Of a DNA stretch of 64,000 nucleotides, positions 34,548 through 45,884 are shown piece after piece. The DNA comes from Plazaster borealis. Its lineage: Eukaryota > Echinodermata > Asteroidea > Forcipulatida > Labidiasteridae. Both the position numbers and the translations under genes were made by a program. The stretch lies in contig JAJGQC010000613.1 in the NCBI GenBank assembly GCA_021014325.1, forward strand, positions 62,001-126,000, written 5' to 3'. Position 1 is the first letter of the stretch. Every line of letters begins with the position of its first letter. Under the pieces are notes generated by a model. That model did no database searches, was not told the DNA's origin, and saw only the letters and a program-made list of their open reading frames with translations.

Positions 34548-34882
34548 ATAAATTCAGAATATGAGTTAAACAAACTCTGGCATATCTCTCTTCTGGACAG
34601 ACTGTTTCGTACCATAAGGCACTCATCAGCAGAATGACGAAAATAGAATACAAGTAGCATCTTACCTTATTTCGAATTATAAAGCGTGTATAGGCAAAAC
34701 ACAATAGTATTATTTATCCCCGTTGCAATGTTAACATATATGTTAACAATTCAAACAATTTCCCCCATTTTCCCCCATTTCCCCAATTTTCCCCAAAAGT
34801 ACTAAAACTCCCTTTAATGTCAAGTCCCTAAAACTCCCTCAAATATCCCTTTTAACTGGGCCACCAGCTTGTCTTAACAAAA
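34546..34882. other. No gene seen; TTAACAT palindrome and CCCC-rich tract
   Basis: Contains TGTTAACATATATGTTAACA (34728-34747), a perfect 20-bp palindrome, followed by TTTCCCCCATTTTCCCC words. No coding signal. Confidence 0.6.
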
Positions 34883-35194
34883 ATCGTATACCATTGTATA
34901 TTGCTTTCTTCATAAAGACGGGGTGTAGTAAATGGAGTAAGCAGTTCATACAATACAAGTGGGGGGGTTACCGTTTGAAACACTGAGATGATGTGCTTGA
35001 CACGGTAGTTGCACGACATGTAAACAAAACGTCGTGCTCTTACCGTGTCGAATCCAATTGAATTCTCAGTCGGGTGATGCCCTTTGGAAATAACAAAAGC
35101 TTTAACAAAGTTTTAGTACTTTTGTTGAAATTATCACAATCCTCGCGTATGCACCCGTCCTCCATTGAACAGAAACATATTTAAATGACAGTAA
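34883..35194 (+). repeat. 315-bp direct repeat, right copy
   Basis: Near-identical to 30739-31053, differing by a few indels in the G run and one inserted G. The hairpin is kept intact at 34999-35049. Confidence 0.85.
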
Positions 35195-35204
35195 CGTTGC
35201 TTGA

Positions 35205-35573
35205 TATGTCCAATGTCAAATATCGAAATAAAAAGTAAACATTTTCCGTACAAACCTATATGTGAATGTCCAATGTCCAATATTGAAATAGAAAGTTTAC
35301 ATTCACTGTAAAAACCAATATGATTGTCCAATTACGAAATAGCAAAGTAGACACTCACTTTATAAAAACTTGTCCACTGTACAATATATAAATACCAAAG
35401 TAGACATTCGCTGTACAAAGCTATGTGAATGTCCAATAGCCAATATCGACACAGCAAAGTAGACATTCGCTGTACAAACCTACAGTGAATGTCCGACGTC
35501 CAATATCGAATTAGAAAAGTCGACATCAGCCTTACAAACCTATGTTAATGTCCAATGTCCAATTTCAAGCTAA
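35205..35573 (+). repeat. Minisatellite of about 60-bp units
   Basis: About six units built from GAATGTCCAATGTCCAATATCGAAAT, AAAGTAGACATTCGCTGTACAAACCTATGT-like words, with unit lengths varying around 60. Copies are diverged. Confidence 0.75.
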
Positions 35574-36087
35574 CTTTATTATCATAATGTTAAATAATGT
35601 GAACATTCTCCTTTTTAATAGGCTTCTGTAGCAAGGGATTTTTCAGAGACGGGTGGGAAAGAACTTCCTTCTGGATCATACATACTTATTTTGTAGATTT
35701 CAGAAATAGACTGATCAAATTTGTTTGACTTTCTTAACGCCACTCAACAATGACGAGGACAACATTTAGGATGTGGAATGTTGTCATTTTGTTTTATCCA
35801 TCAATATTTGAGTGCCACCGCTCGAAGTATTCTGGTGTAGTGGTAAAACAAACACAGCGTTGGAAACCAGCGGGGTGGCTGAAATAAACTTATTTACAAG
35901 TAAAAAATAACTACAAGTATAAAAAGAGCACCCGATATATTATTTATAGTTGTTTAGAAAGCTATACATTAAAAAAAGCTAAAACTTTATTATTGTACAA
36001 AATTCACAAACGTGTAAAAAGGGGGTAAACAGTAAGCCAAGTTAGAATAAATAAAGTTAACATCACATAATTTTTGCCAGAGCAGGA

Positions 36088-36756
36088 ATTTGTCGCTCGT
36101 ACCACGAACCGACCTAACTGACAAAAATCACACACTTTTGCAAATATTTTTTTTTTTACAAATTATTAATATACTCATTACTGTTAACATTTTCAGCAAG
36201 TTTCAGAACTAAATACGAAAGTTTTGTAATTACACTTATTACTAAACACGACGTATCACTAGATTTGCCGTTTTGTCTTTTCACAAAGTGACCTACGCCA
36301 CTTTACCAATGATGTACTATGCGCTACAGCGCGCGCAGTTCGGGCGCACGTGTAAAATGTTCGTACCACAAAGTGACCTAACTCAAAGCGTAGTATTTTT
36401 CACAAAGTGACCTAATAGATAGGTCTCTATCATGCATTGGTTTGTACACGGCGCTCCGCGGGCAAAACTCGGATTTTCATTTTCACAAAGTGACCTATCT
36501 GTTTAGGTATTATTTACTAATTAAAATAGTTGCAGATATCAAATGAAATTGACAGTTCTGTATTAATAAAGTAGTCGGCTTTATTTTTGTCTTAAAACAA
36601 TTATAAACAAATAGTTAGCAGACCCCGAAACAGCAGTTTGAAAAATAGTGCAACTTCATTCGTGATTTTCTCCAAACAGGTTTTGTTTTTCCTTTTTTTT
36701 CTTCTTCTTCTTATATACTGTGTACGAGTTGTCAGTTCGTGGTACGCGCGACGAAT
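36088..36756. repeat. MITE-like element with CACAAAGTGACCTA repeats
   Basis: Inverted ends of about 26 bases (36088-36113 and 36731-36756; core CGTACCACGAAC / GTTCGTGGTACG). Inside, CACAAAGTGACCTA occurs four times (about 36284, 36369, 36408, 36484) in the same orientation. No protein frame. Confidence 0.65.
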
Positions 36757-37080
36757 TGTGCAGTTGTTATATCTTTGAGTTCTACAATTGGGTATTAAAA
36801 ATCCACAGGAGGTGCTATCCCTCAGCTCCCTAACCGCACAACTTGATTTCAGAGGCGGAAGCATATCCCTAAATTTGTTAGAATTCAACAATTTGTTGCC
36901 AAACTAAAGAAGAAGTAAATTTCTTCTAGCATCAATTGAGGTTTTTCCCCAGCGTCCTCATTCTAAAGAAAGTGCTGCAATCTATTACTAAATTTGACAA
37001 GTGTCACTGATTCATTGTAAGTTTCGAACTTTTGCCGTGTAAAATCACGTTAAGTTGGACACGGTAAATGTAAATATTTT

Positions 37081-37128
37081 ATGTTTACTTTTTCTTCGTC
37101 TTCTTCTTCTTCTTCTTCTTCTTCTTGT
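37081..37128. repeat. (TTC)n microsatellite
   Basis: TTCTTCTTC tract of about ten triplets in intron 2; a shorter relative lies at about 36698-36712. Confidence 0.85.
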
Positions 37129-37588
37129 TTGTTTTCTTCTTTTTTTATTCGTATTTTTAATCTGTGAAAACTGATTGTGGACCTATAATAAAGGATTGTG
37201 AATCTGTTATAACAGCTAACGAATTCATCAATAACTGTTAGCGATTTGGCAGTTACGGTTTGTGAGTCGTAATTACGGGTTATGAGCCCGTAATTAAGAA
37301 TTACAATGTTTAATGTCTGATGGCAATGATGGCGAGTCTTTTGTTTGGCTTCATTATCAACGACAATTGTTTTATTGTGTCACAATACACAAGTTGCACT
37401 GTAACAAAATTCCATCCAAATATTGTCTTTATTAAAATGTAACCTTCATAATGTGTTCCAAAAACGTCATAATATTTTAAAAAGGTATTATACGGGATTG
37501 ACTAAGTGTCTTATTTTAGTCTGAAAGCTACTGTTGATCAAAACATAAACACTGTCTGCGACCATTTTTGTATTTGATATGTTTTCCT

Positions 37589-37650
37589 GATTTGGGGTTG
37601 AACAAACAAAAATACTAGAGCGGGTTCTGAACCAACGACCAAATTGTCCT
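37589..37650 (-). repeat. Isolated fragment of the tRNA-like repeat
   Basis: GATTTGGGGTTGAACAAACA..ACTAGAGCGGGTTCTGAACCAACGACCAAA is the minus-strand 3' part of the tRNA-like unit with its downstream flank. It carries the GGTTCAGA variant of the B box shared with unit 6 of the plus array. Confidence 0.7.
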
Positions 37651-37974
37651 CTGAAATAAAGTCATAATCGATGAATCTTTATCTAAAAACTTAAAACAAA
37701 ACTCAATTTCACAAGTTATTCCGGTTGTTACAACCAACATTAAGGGCAACTTGTTTACACGCTGGCAATTTGTGCAGTGGTTTTCACTATTTTCTCCTGA
37801 CTCACACAACAGATTAAGCACAAGTTTCCACAGGTTTGTTATTATGTTTATGGTTGATCACACAAACCATGAACACTGTCAGCGACTATTTTGTCAGCTC
37901 TGCCGATCCTGCATAATATATAATCCTGTTTGATACGTTTCTACATTTACCATCGTTCCTTTTTGCACCTCTAG

Positions 37975-38102
37975 ATCCAGTTCCTATCCCGGCATATGTG
38001 ATAGCACTACCAATCGTTCTTTCATTGTTACTGGTTGCAGTCGTGGTCTTATTGTTGATATTGCGCAAGTTGATGCTAAAGAAATGCCGCCGTAGTGAGA
38101 CG
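37975..38102 (+). CDS. Exon 3: transmembrane segment
   Basis: Acceptor CACCTCTAG|AT, donor ACG|GTAAGC. The phase-1 start completes an Asn codon with the A left by exon 2; it ends in phase 0. It reads PVPIPAYVIALPIVLSLLL then VAVVVLLLIL, a 23-residue hydrophobic helix (about residues 178-200), and RKLMLKKCRR, the basic stop-transfer flank. The topology is therefore type I with the tail inside. Confidence 0.9.
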
Positions 38103-38127
38103 GTAAGCCACTCAGATTACCCGTTGG

Positions 38128-38215
38128 CCAATATTCATAGAGCTGCTTAGAAGCAGGACAGTTTTTCTGCTAAGCAAAACTAAGCATGATACCACTTACA
38201 TGTTATACTTGAAAA
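38128..38215. repeat. MITE relic, GGGCCCAATTTCAT family
   Basis: CCAATATTCATAGAGCTGCTTAGAAGCA and CTGCTAAGC.AAACTAAGCATGA match one arm of the 24658-24854 element. Confidence 0.5.
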
Positions 38216-38319
38216 AAAATTGGCAATTTAGCTGGTAACCTTTTTTGCAAGCCTCATGTTGTTGTGCATAACAACTTGTTTGTTTATGTTTAACATTGTA
38301 CACGTTTTGGTAACTTACT

Positions 38320-38580
38320 TGGTCAGTGGTACAGCAGCTTTGGATAGTATAATGCATTGAGAGACTTTTTACTTCGAAGCGGTTATGGAAAAAGATATCA
38401 TTTTTTATCCCCAAAATATTTTGAATATTGAGAAGCGTTACGGTGACGCTTCACAAAGTTGGTATTCCAATGCAGATTATTCCTCCTGCGTGGACATAAC
38501 CGCTCCAGAATTTCGGCAATATCCCAAAAACGCTACCACCTTTTGAAATAAAATTTTCACAGGTTAGTTTTATGGTATGT
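38320..38580 (+). repeat. Dispersed MITE-like repeat, plus copy
   Basis: Collinear with 54990-55240 and with the reverse complement of 6540-6790 (GATATCA.TTTTTATCCCC, GTGGACATAACCGCTCCA, CGGCAATATCCCAA, CACTACC/GCTACCACC). Confidence 0.75.
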
Positions 38581-39090
38581 GTCTACAACTATTTAGGATT
38601 GAAACAAACAATATGCTCCAATTACCCAACGTGTACGATGCCGTTAAGCAGCTCTTTGCAATTTTCAAGGACACGGCCTATTATCATGGCACTTATTACC
38701 ACAGGCATGCATGTCACTCCAAAATTATGGAAACAACATTAAAAGTTCATACATTTACTAAAGGATTAAAGTGACATAGTTTGTAATACCCTTTAAGTGC
38801 ATTGTTTGTCAAAAAACAAACACGTTCGACCCCACATTTCGAATATGTATACGTTTAACGTTTATGTAAAGACAATTTTAACTTGATTCCTGAATTTTCA
38901 TGATAACCAATCAAAACAGGATTGAATTTGACCTTTTGACAAGCCCAGCAAAATAATATTTGGTATGTAGGCCTACAGACCCATTGTTTTGTTGTGTACG
39001 TTTCAAATTTGGCTATGAAAGAGTATGGAATCAAATGAAATTTTACACAATTTTAATGAGGACTGGAAAATTAGTGCATCAACAAAGCTG

Positions 39091-39300
39091 CGGCGTGGCG
39101 TGGCCGAGCGGTCTAGTTCACCGGACCTAAGCTCTGGTGTTGTCAGCAGCAGAGTGTGGGTTCGAATCCCGGACATGACAATTGCGCCCTTGTGCAAGGC
39201 ATGATTGGTTCGTTGACAAATAGGGAAGGTATACATTCTGCTGTACCAGCAAGTCCCCTACTGGGTGATACCCATGCCAACATCCTTACGGACTGTGAAT
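39091..39300 (+). repeat. tRNA-Leu-derived SINE
   Basis: An A box (TGGCCGAGCGG, 39101-39111) and a perfect B box (GGTTCGAATCC, 39159-39169) flank a Leu-type long variable arm, with TAA in the anticodon position (CCTAAGC loop). The acceptor stem does not pair, and a body ending near GACTGTGAATGTTCACCC follows. The related minus-strand copy at 63060-63310 shares the ACCTAAGCTCTGGT stretch. Confidence 0.75.
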
Positions 39301-39535
39301 GTTCACCCTGAACCAAACTCTAATATTGTATTGCTCTGGAAATGCTTGAGAAGAAAATACAAAGTTTGTGTTTTAACTATTTATTATCATAATTATTTTG
39401 AAAAGATGACACCCAAGCTTTAGAGCAATTCAAAATCTGATCAAGCTTTTTCAGAGCAATACAAATGGAAAGGTTGTGATTTTAAATTGAATTTTATTTC
39501 TGAAACATTGTTGTTTATTAATTTTACTTCCACAG

Positions 39536-39607
39536 ACCGAAGTTCAGTCGTCACGAATGGCTGATTTGCGCCAGAGATTTAGAAGTCTCCCACACATTTA
39601 CGCTGAC
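39536..39607 (+). CDS. Exon 4: membrane-proximal tail
   Basis: Acceptor CTTCCACAG|ACC, donor GAC|GTAAGT; 24 codons, residues 214-237 (TEVQSSRMADLRQRFRSLPH then IYAD). Basic, with an IYAD tyrosine at the end. Confidence 0.85.
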
Positions 39608-39774
39608 GTAAGTTGTTCACATTATTTAATATTTGTTTGTAGAGGCAGGGGAAAGAGGCCGGTCCTCTATTGAAAAAGGACGAACATTCAACAGAAAACA
39701 CCCACAAGCATATGAAGTCAACAATATAAAATATTCCCATGTACAGTACCAACACTATAGCACACAGTACACAA

Positions 39775-41100
39775 TAATAGTACACACAGTGCACAACACA
39801 GTCACTTATGTGAGGGCAAAAGGGTCAACACAACACGAGTCTGGCTGCACACAAGTTTACAACGTCAATGATTCAATCAGCCCTCCCAAATTAATATTAT
39901 TTGGAGCAATGCCAGAGCCATGCTCCCTACAAGCTAGAGAGAAATATCAAGATAAAATCAATGTGCTGTCTCTTGCTTAAAAGCTAAAATGGAAAAGAGA
40001 GTAAGCCCAAAGGTCGCGACCCGAAAATTTAACTTGTTATTATCAACAACAAAAAAGATAATCCCTAAGTTTGATCAGACAATTGACGCTGAGGGCGCAC
40101 TCGGGTTCCCTACAGCAGAGCTGTGTATTGAGAGAGTTGCGACATGGAGGGACCAGCTTTCTCCGGTCACGTGGTTGCTGGACGCCATTTTGTTCCCAAA
40201 TGCAGCACAACCCAATGGGCAGACTAGTCTGGCACCCTGTATTCGCCAATGCATTTTTGGAGACAAAATGGCTTCTAATCGTAAGTTGTCGCAACTCTCT
40301 CAATACACGGCTCTGCCCTACAGCAGAGCTGTGTATTGAGAGAGTTGCGACATGGAGGGACCAGCTTTCTCCGGTCACGTGGTTGCTGGACGCCATTTTG
40401 TTCCAAAATGCAGTACAACCCAATGGGCAGACTAGTCTGGCACCCTGTATTCGCCAATGTATTTTTTGGAGACAAAATGGCTTCTAATCGCAAGTTGTCG
40501 CAACTCTCTCAATGTTTGGCTCTGCCCTACAGTAAAAACAAAACGACGAGCATTCACTAAATAGCTACACGCAAAATACAAACGATGAAGTCTAACATGC
40601 AGAACGATCTCCTGCACTTGAATTGGTGTTAATCCTTCAATCAATTGCAGACAATACAAGTAGTACAAACAAGTATTTGATTCAACTAGACCTAAAAACA
40701 TGATAATATTTCTCTGATAAAGAGTCTGTATTATTTGTGTTTAAATCATCTCTTTAAAAGGGATGATAAACACAATACACAACATAATTGCACAGCACAG
40801 TCACTTATGTGAAGGGCAAAGGGTCAACACAACCCGAGGCTGGCCACACATATGTTTATAATGTCAATGATTCAATCGGCCCTAAAAATTACAACATTTC
40901 TAGGGAAAAAAAGGATTTCAATGTACAAAAATACTCACAGAGAGCTCTGGGATATTATCCCTTCCAAGTAAACAGTATTCGGAGCTTGGCCAGAGCCCTG
41001 CTCCCTACAAAAGGAGATAAATACCTACAGAAAGTAAAATGTGTTTTTTCTTGCACAAAGCTAAATGGAAAGGAGAAAAATGTCACAGGCACAAAGTTTT
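39775..41100 (+). repeat. Degenerate direct repeat flanking a duplicated foldback
   Basis: The block around AGTCACTTATGTGA.GGCAAA and GTCAATGATTCAATC at 39795-39990 recurs at 40795-41050 with changes. Between the two lies the tandem foldback element at 40113-40532. Peptide frames here (for example at 39989-40487) follow the repeats, not a gene. Confidence 0.6.
40113..40532. repeat. Tandem pair of 208-bp foldback (MITE) units
   Basis: Two near-identical copies (40113-40320 and 40321-40532). Each starts CAGAGCTGTGTATTGAGAGA and ends with the inverse (TCTCTCAATACACGGCTCTG in the first; TCTCTCAATGTTTGGCTCTG in the second), so each is a self-complementary element; the pair is head to tail with a CCTACAG junction. 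Confidence 0.85.
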
Positions 41101-41529
41101 AGAGCATGCAAATAAGAAAGTTGCACCGGGCCACGTTAGATTGAGGGCGCAATTGCGCAATTACTTTAGTTGTGAGAGAGGTTTCTCATTACAGGGCCCA
41201 ATTTTATGGCTCTGCATTTACGGTAGCCGAAGAATCATGCTTAGTGTTGAGTTGACCACAGCGCTAATTTCAAAAAGCTATAGCCAAATATAGGCCTATG
41301 TAGATATATGACAAGTAGGGGACCTACTTTAGGACGAACAAGTAAAAAGGTACGGACAATATTCAAGCTCGTTACGTTTATGCTTTCATGTTATATGTGC
41401 GTTGAAGCATAAAACATCAGTAACAACAGTCGTGTTGAAGCATGGTGTTACAAAAACATGCATACAGGATAGTACAGTGTCTTTCACATGAAAGTGTCAA
41501 ATTCCATATGTGTTTTATTTGTATTTGAT

Positions 41530-41540
41530 TTGATTTATTT

Positions 41541-41571
<31 letters not shown>

Positions 41572-41576
41572 TTTTT

Positions 41577-41611
<35 letters not shown>

Positions 41612-41720
41612 TTTTTTATTTTTTATTTTTATTTTTATTTTTTTATTTTTTTTTTATTATTATTATTATTTTTTTTATTTTTTTTTTTATTTTTTTATTT
41701 ATTTTTTTTTTTTTTTTTTG
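41530..41720. repeat. (TTTA)n and T-rich low complexity
   Basis: TTTATTTATTTA repeats grading into a T run and GGGGG. Hydrophobic frames across it are artefacts. Confidence 0.9.
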
Positions 41721-42274
41721 GGGGTCTTTGAGGTATCGCCTAACATCACATGGCCAGACGGCCACTTCAAAGTGGGGGCTACACCTAACTGATTTGACCT
41801 GTCGACCCAACTCAACTGCCACCAGGGGAACGTTGCCACGTACTCCTCGGGCTGATACCCCCTCTACAGTCCGTAGGGATATAGGCATGGGTATCGTCCA
41901 CTAGGAGCCTGGCTGGTAGAGCAGAATGCACCGATACCTTTCCAACTTCTTACGAAGCAATTAACCGTATTTTTGACCGCAAGAGGGCGTATGCGGACCA
42001 ATTTCACGTGTTGAAAAACAAATAAACAATGTTTTTTTTTGTTTGTTTTTTTTTTGTATTGTGTATTATGTATTTTCGTCATTGATGAACGAAAACAGGC
42101 AATTAAAATAAGATGAAACTGTATGTGATGCAAGACATTCCTTGATGATGTTTCGTCGTTTGTTATTTATTGTTTAAGTGATTTCATTTTGTACAATATT
42201 GAAGCCGATTTTGCTTCCGATACGAAAATGCATCTTATCAATAATATCGGTTTAATATTTCCTCTTTTCAACAG

Positions 42275-42319
42275 CCTTCTGTACTCACCGGGGAATCTGA
42301 TTACGTTTCTACGCTACCT
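42275..42319 (+). CDS. Exon 5: tyrosine-motif microexon
   Basis: Acceptor TTTTCAACAG|CCT, donor CCT|GTAAGT; 15 codons, residues 238-252 (PSVLTGESDYVSTLP). The acidic context before the tyrosine (ESDYVSTL) is typical of kinase and SH2-binding sites, although none is proven. Confidence 0.8.
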
Positions 42320-42365
42320 GTAAGTCGACGCAAAGTATAGTTATCTTTTTCTACATTCTAAAAAC

Positions 42366-43045
42366 TTCCTGGTTAGAATTGACCCCTATTCCAGGTCCCA
42401 GCGGACGTGACCTATTTGTGGGTCAGGCTGACCCCGAAACTAGTTAACCATGCATTGTACGTCAAAAAACGTCATACGCTATGGAGTCAGGTGTACTATT
42501 TGTTCATGCACTCTGGAAAATCGTATTATACCCGGGGTATGAAACTTTTTGTTTCGTCATTATCACGCCTAATACCCCTCAGATTGTCTAGGGATGCTCA
42601 TTACCTATACAAAGTGGAATGGGCTTGCGCCCCTTTGCCTTCCAACACACAAGCCTTTGGCCCGAAATATGCAAACCCTGGCATAAAAATCCGCCCCCTG
42701 TATTTCACTAGCCACTTGTGACGTCTACCAGCTGCTCTTAGCTGCTCTAGAAAAGAATGATTGATGGTTGCTTTTAAATCAAAATCAAGGCCACAAACAC
42801 CCCCTGGGTGCACCAACCTTTCTATATGCACTAACACAGTGAGTAATACGATCGTGTACAAAAGCATAAGAGATGGCCAGACACAGGATTTTGTATTGAG
42901 GTTTTCATTCTGTACTGGATTCTGCGTCAATTTGAACCAATTCTAGGTAATTGTGACACAGATTCCGGGTCATACTGACCCAGAAATGAATAAAGCCCCA
43001 CGTGACCCTGATCCTGTTCAATTCCGACCCGGAAGTGTAATCCAC
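42366..43045. repeat. Long foldback element, GGGTCA/TGACCC family
   Basis: The left part begins TCCTGGTTAGAATTGACCCC and holds GGGTCAGGCTGACCC; the right part ends with the inverted TTCAATTCCGACCCGG and contains GGGTCATACTGACCC. Shorter members lie at 59258-59465, 55500-55680 and 47645-47925, all in introns of the tail. Confidence 0.65.
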
Positions 43046-43395
43046 TACTTCCCTCCAGGTACTGCTTTCTATATCTCTCCGTCGAACCTTATTCAGAAAA
43101 AGACCGGGAAAACATATACATTTCAAAATCCCATCTTCTTTTCTGTTTTACTTTTTTATTTGTGCATTTGCATTTTATAATTATTGAGGCAGTAGCCATT
43201 ACGTCTAGACAATGAACGGTGACAATAGTTATCCAACTGTCATGACGTTCACATCTTACAAACATTGGTTTCCCTGTAATTTTCGTTGGGAAAAACCGTA
43301 TAATAAGACTACTTTAAAAGAGTGTGGCGAAATGATATTTTGAATATTAATTACGGCAGAGGACTACTTAAACCAGAGAGCAGTGTATAATTTTG

Positions 43396-43740
43396 GTAAT
43401 TTTGTCAAAGACCAGTATCCTCATTTGGTGTTACCCAATATATGCATAAAATAATAAACCGGTGAAGTTTTCGGCTCAATTATTGGTCATCAAAGTTGCA
43501 AGAAATTAATGAACAAAAAACACCCTGGTTGCATAGATGTGTGTGTTTTCAGATGCCTGAGAATGGTTTCATGCCTGAAGCCTTTCTCAGGTTCAAACTT
43601 TGGGTAAAACATTACACCTTTCTCTAAAACTACTTTATTTCAAAGGGTGTCGTTTCAAAAAATGTTGAGGATATCAACCGCTCCCCAGTGCTCGTTACCA
43701 AATCAGTTTGTATGGACATTAACTTCTGGAGTTTACAAAA
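43396..43740 (+). repeat. MITE copy, TGGTAATT..GTCAAAGACCAG family
   Basis: Matches 54038-54404 in order (GTCAAAGACCAGT, CACCCTGGTTGCA/ CACCCTTGTCACA, GTGTG.TTTTCAGAT), with decay toward its 3' end. I recall this family from sea-star sequence. Confidence 0.65.
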
Positions 43741-43931
43741 GTAAACCCTGTTTAAGTGAAATAGAATTACCGTTTTTAAAGATATTTAAGTTCGTGGGAA
43801 ATAGAATAACTCGATAATTGGCCGCTTGTTTGCCCAACATAACAGAAAAACCAATTTAGCAAAACATAACAAAAATATAATTGCGATTGTTTTTAACCCA
43901 CCTTAATGTATTGTATTGTTCATGTTAACAG

Positions 43932-43976
43932 AAAAACGCTGCCTCGTCAAACGAAGCATTTGAAGTTGAAAACGAG
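43932..43976 (+). CDS. Exon 6: acidic microexon
   Basis: Acceptor GTTAACAG|AAA, donor GAG|GTAAGA; 15 codons, residues 253-267 (KNAASSNEAFEVENE). The polypyrimidine tract is weak, so this exon is the least certain of the early tail set, but both ends fall in phase 0. Confidence 0.65.
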
Positions 43977-44128
43977 GTAAGATGAGTCGTATAGCCCCAG
44001 GCATGTCCATATGCGCAAGATCGGTGCGCAAAGGATTCTGGTGGAATATGTGTCCAAGCAACTCCGGGGTGGCAGGAGATTCTGGACCCCCCCCCCCCAT
44101 ACGGCAAACTGTGTACAAACTACTTTTG

Positions 44129-44200
44129 ATAGCGCCCTCTTTTGAATCATCCTCCTCCAGCCCATGTTAATTTCCCGTATGGGGACAGAATCTCCGGGGG
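44129..44200 (+). repeat. Dispersed repeat block shared with 47.72 kb
   Basis: GATAGCGCCCTCTTTTGAATC, CATCCTCCTCCAGCCCATGT and TTTCCCGTATGGGG recur almost unchanged at 47722-47785; a weaker relative is at about 62090. Confidence 0.75.
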
Positions 44201-44617
44201 GACAGATTCCCCTGGGACTGCGGTACACAGCTATACAACCTGGCATATGTACATGTAAACTACAGCATGGCCCCCATCTTGGCAGGTTGATTTATTGTTT
44301 AATTGTATTCAGTTTCCCAAGATGCATTGCAGTACATTTGTAAGATGTGTGGATACACTTGTGCATATGAGCTATTTTTCTCTGCATGTACAATATCAAT
44401 TATATTTGTTGAACACCTCCCGTTGATCCAACCCTGATATGATTGTATAAGAAGCGTTTAACTTCTAAGAGAAAATAGGCCTAAAGAGACTAAATTTAAA
44501 AAAGGCTATCTTATCATTCGAACAAACTTTAAATAAACTATATGTGTAGTCATTATACAAGATTTAAGACAGCGATGGGTTCTAAACAGATTAAAGCAAT
44601 GCAATGCCACCAGTTCA

Positions 44618-45597
44618 ATACCAGCGGGTCAATTCTGACCATGTGAATCGGAATCCGGGTCAGCCTGACCCTTGGACTAAGAATACGACTCACTTGACCC
44701 TTGGACTCCGACATTGGGTCAGACTGACCCTGTGACTCGGAATCCGGGTCAGTTCTGACCCTGTGACTTGGAATCTGTGTCAGTTTTGACCCTGTGACTG
44801 AGAATCCGGGTCAGTTCTGACCCTGTGACTGGGAATCCGGGTCAGTTCTGACCCTGTGACTTGGAATCTGGGTCAGTTCTGACCCTGTGACTGAGAATCT
44901 GGGTCATTTCTGACCCTGTGACTGGAAATCCGGGTCGGTTCTGACCCTGTGACTGGGAATCCGGATCAGTTCTGATCCTGTGACTGGGAATCCGGGTTAT
45001 TCTGACCCTGTGACTGGGAATCCGGGTCAGTTCCGACCCTGTGACTGAGAATCCAGGTCAGTTCTGACCCTGTGACTGGGAATCCGGGTCAGTTCCGACC
45101 CTGTGACTTGGAATCCGGGTCAGTTCTGACCCTGTGACTTGGAATACGGGTCAGTTCTGACCCTGTGACTGAGAATCCGGGTCAGTTTAGACCCTGTGAC
45201 TTGGAATCCGGGTCAGTTCTGACCCTGTGGCTTGGAATACGGGTCAGTTCTGACCCTGTGACTGGGAATCCGGGTCAGTTTAGACCCTGTGACTTGGAAT
45301 CCGGGTCAGTTTTTGACCATGTGACTGGGAATCTGGGTCAGTTCTGACCTTGTGACTGGGAATCTGGGTCAGTTCTGACCCTGTGACTTGGAATCCGGGT
45401 CAGTTCCGACACTGTGACTTTGAGTCCGGGTCAATTCTGACCCTGTGACTTGGAATCCGGGTCAGTTCCGACCCTGTGACTTGGAATCCGGGTCAATTCT
45501 GACCCTGTGACTTGGAATCCGGGTCAGTTCTAACCCTGTCACTCGGATCCGGGTCAGCCGACCCTTGGACTCGGAATCCAGGTCAGCTCTGACCCTG
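44618..45597. repeat. 31-bp minisatellite, about 31 copies
   Basis: The unit reads GGAATCCGGGTCAGTTCTGA then CCCTGTGACTT, with scattered substitutions. Every unit contains the self-complementary pair GGGTCA..TGACCC separated by 3-4 bases. It lies in the intron between exons 6 and 7. The frame across it encodes an obvious repeat peptide and is not a gene. Confidence 0.95.
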
Positions 45598-45764
45598 GGA
45601 GGTTTCACCCTGCAGATGTTTTTTTTTTTTAAGATGAAAGTTTGACTTCATGAAACCTGCTATTTATAGCTCTTTAAAACAATAAATACAAAGAGAGGGA
45701 GCGGTTTTTTGGTATTTGTTTTTGTTTTTAGACATTAAACGTGTATTTTTTCTCTCAATTCCAG

Positions 45765-45884
45765 TCAGAAAGTCCATATTCCACAAATTTATCCGTGGCT
45801 GAAGTTGGTGACCAAACACCACGACTGGAAGATCTGATGCAGAAACGCCCCAGTCAGGCGAACCCGTATACCCTTGATGAAAGC
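45765..45884 (+). CDS. Exon 7: tail, two tyrosine sites
   Basis: Acceptor TCTCTCAATTCCAG|TCA, donor AGC|GTATGT; 40 codons, residues 268-307. Motifs are SESPYSTNL near the start and ANPYTLDES at the end, both with Pro before Tyr. Acidic overall; no known domain. Confidence 0.85.

Noticed and set aside
39989..40701. Several overlapping 70-130 codon frames on both strands
   Set aside because: They are readings of the duplicated foldback units, present on both strands, without codon or family signal.
41488..41904. 138-codon frame rich in Phe, Leu, Ile
   Set aside because: Follows the TTTA/T-rich low-complexity tract.
45165..45347. Repetitive peptide frame (about ten-residue period)
   Set aside because: A reading of the 31-bp minisatellite; the flanks lack splice sites.
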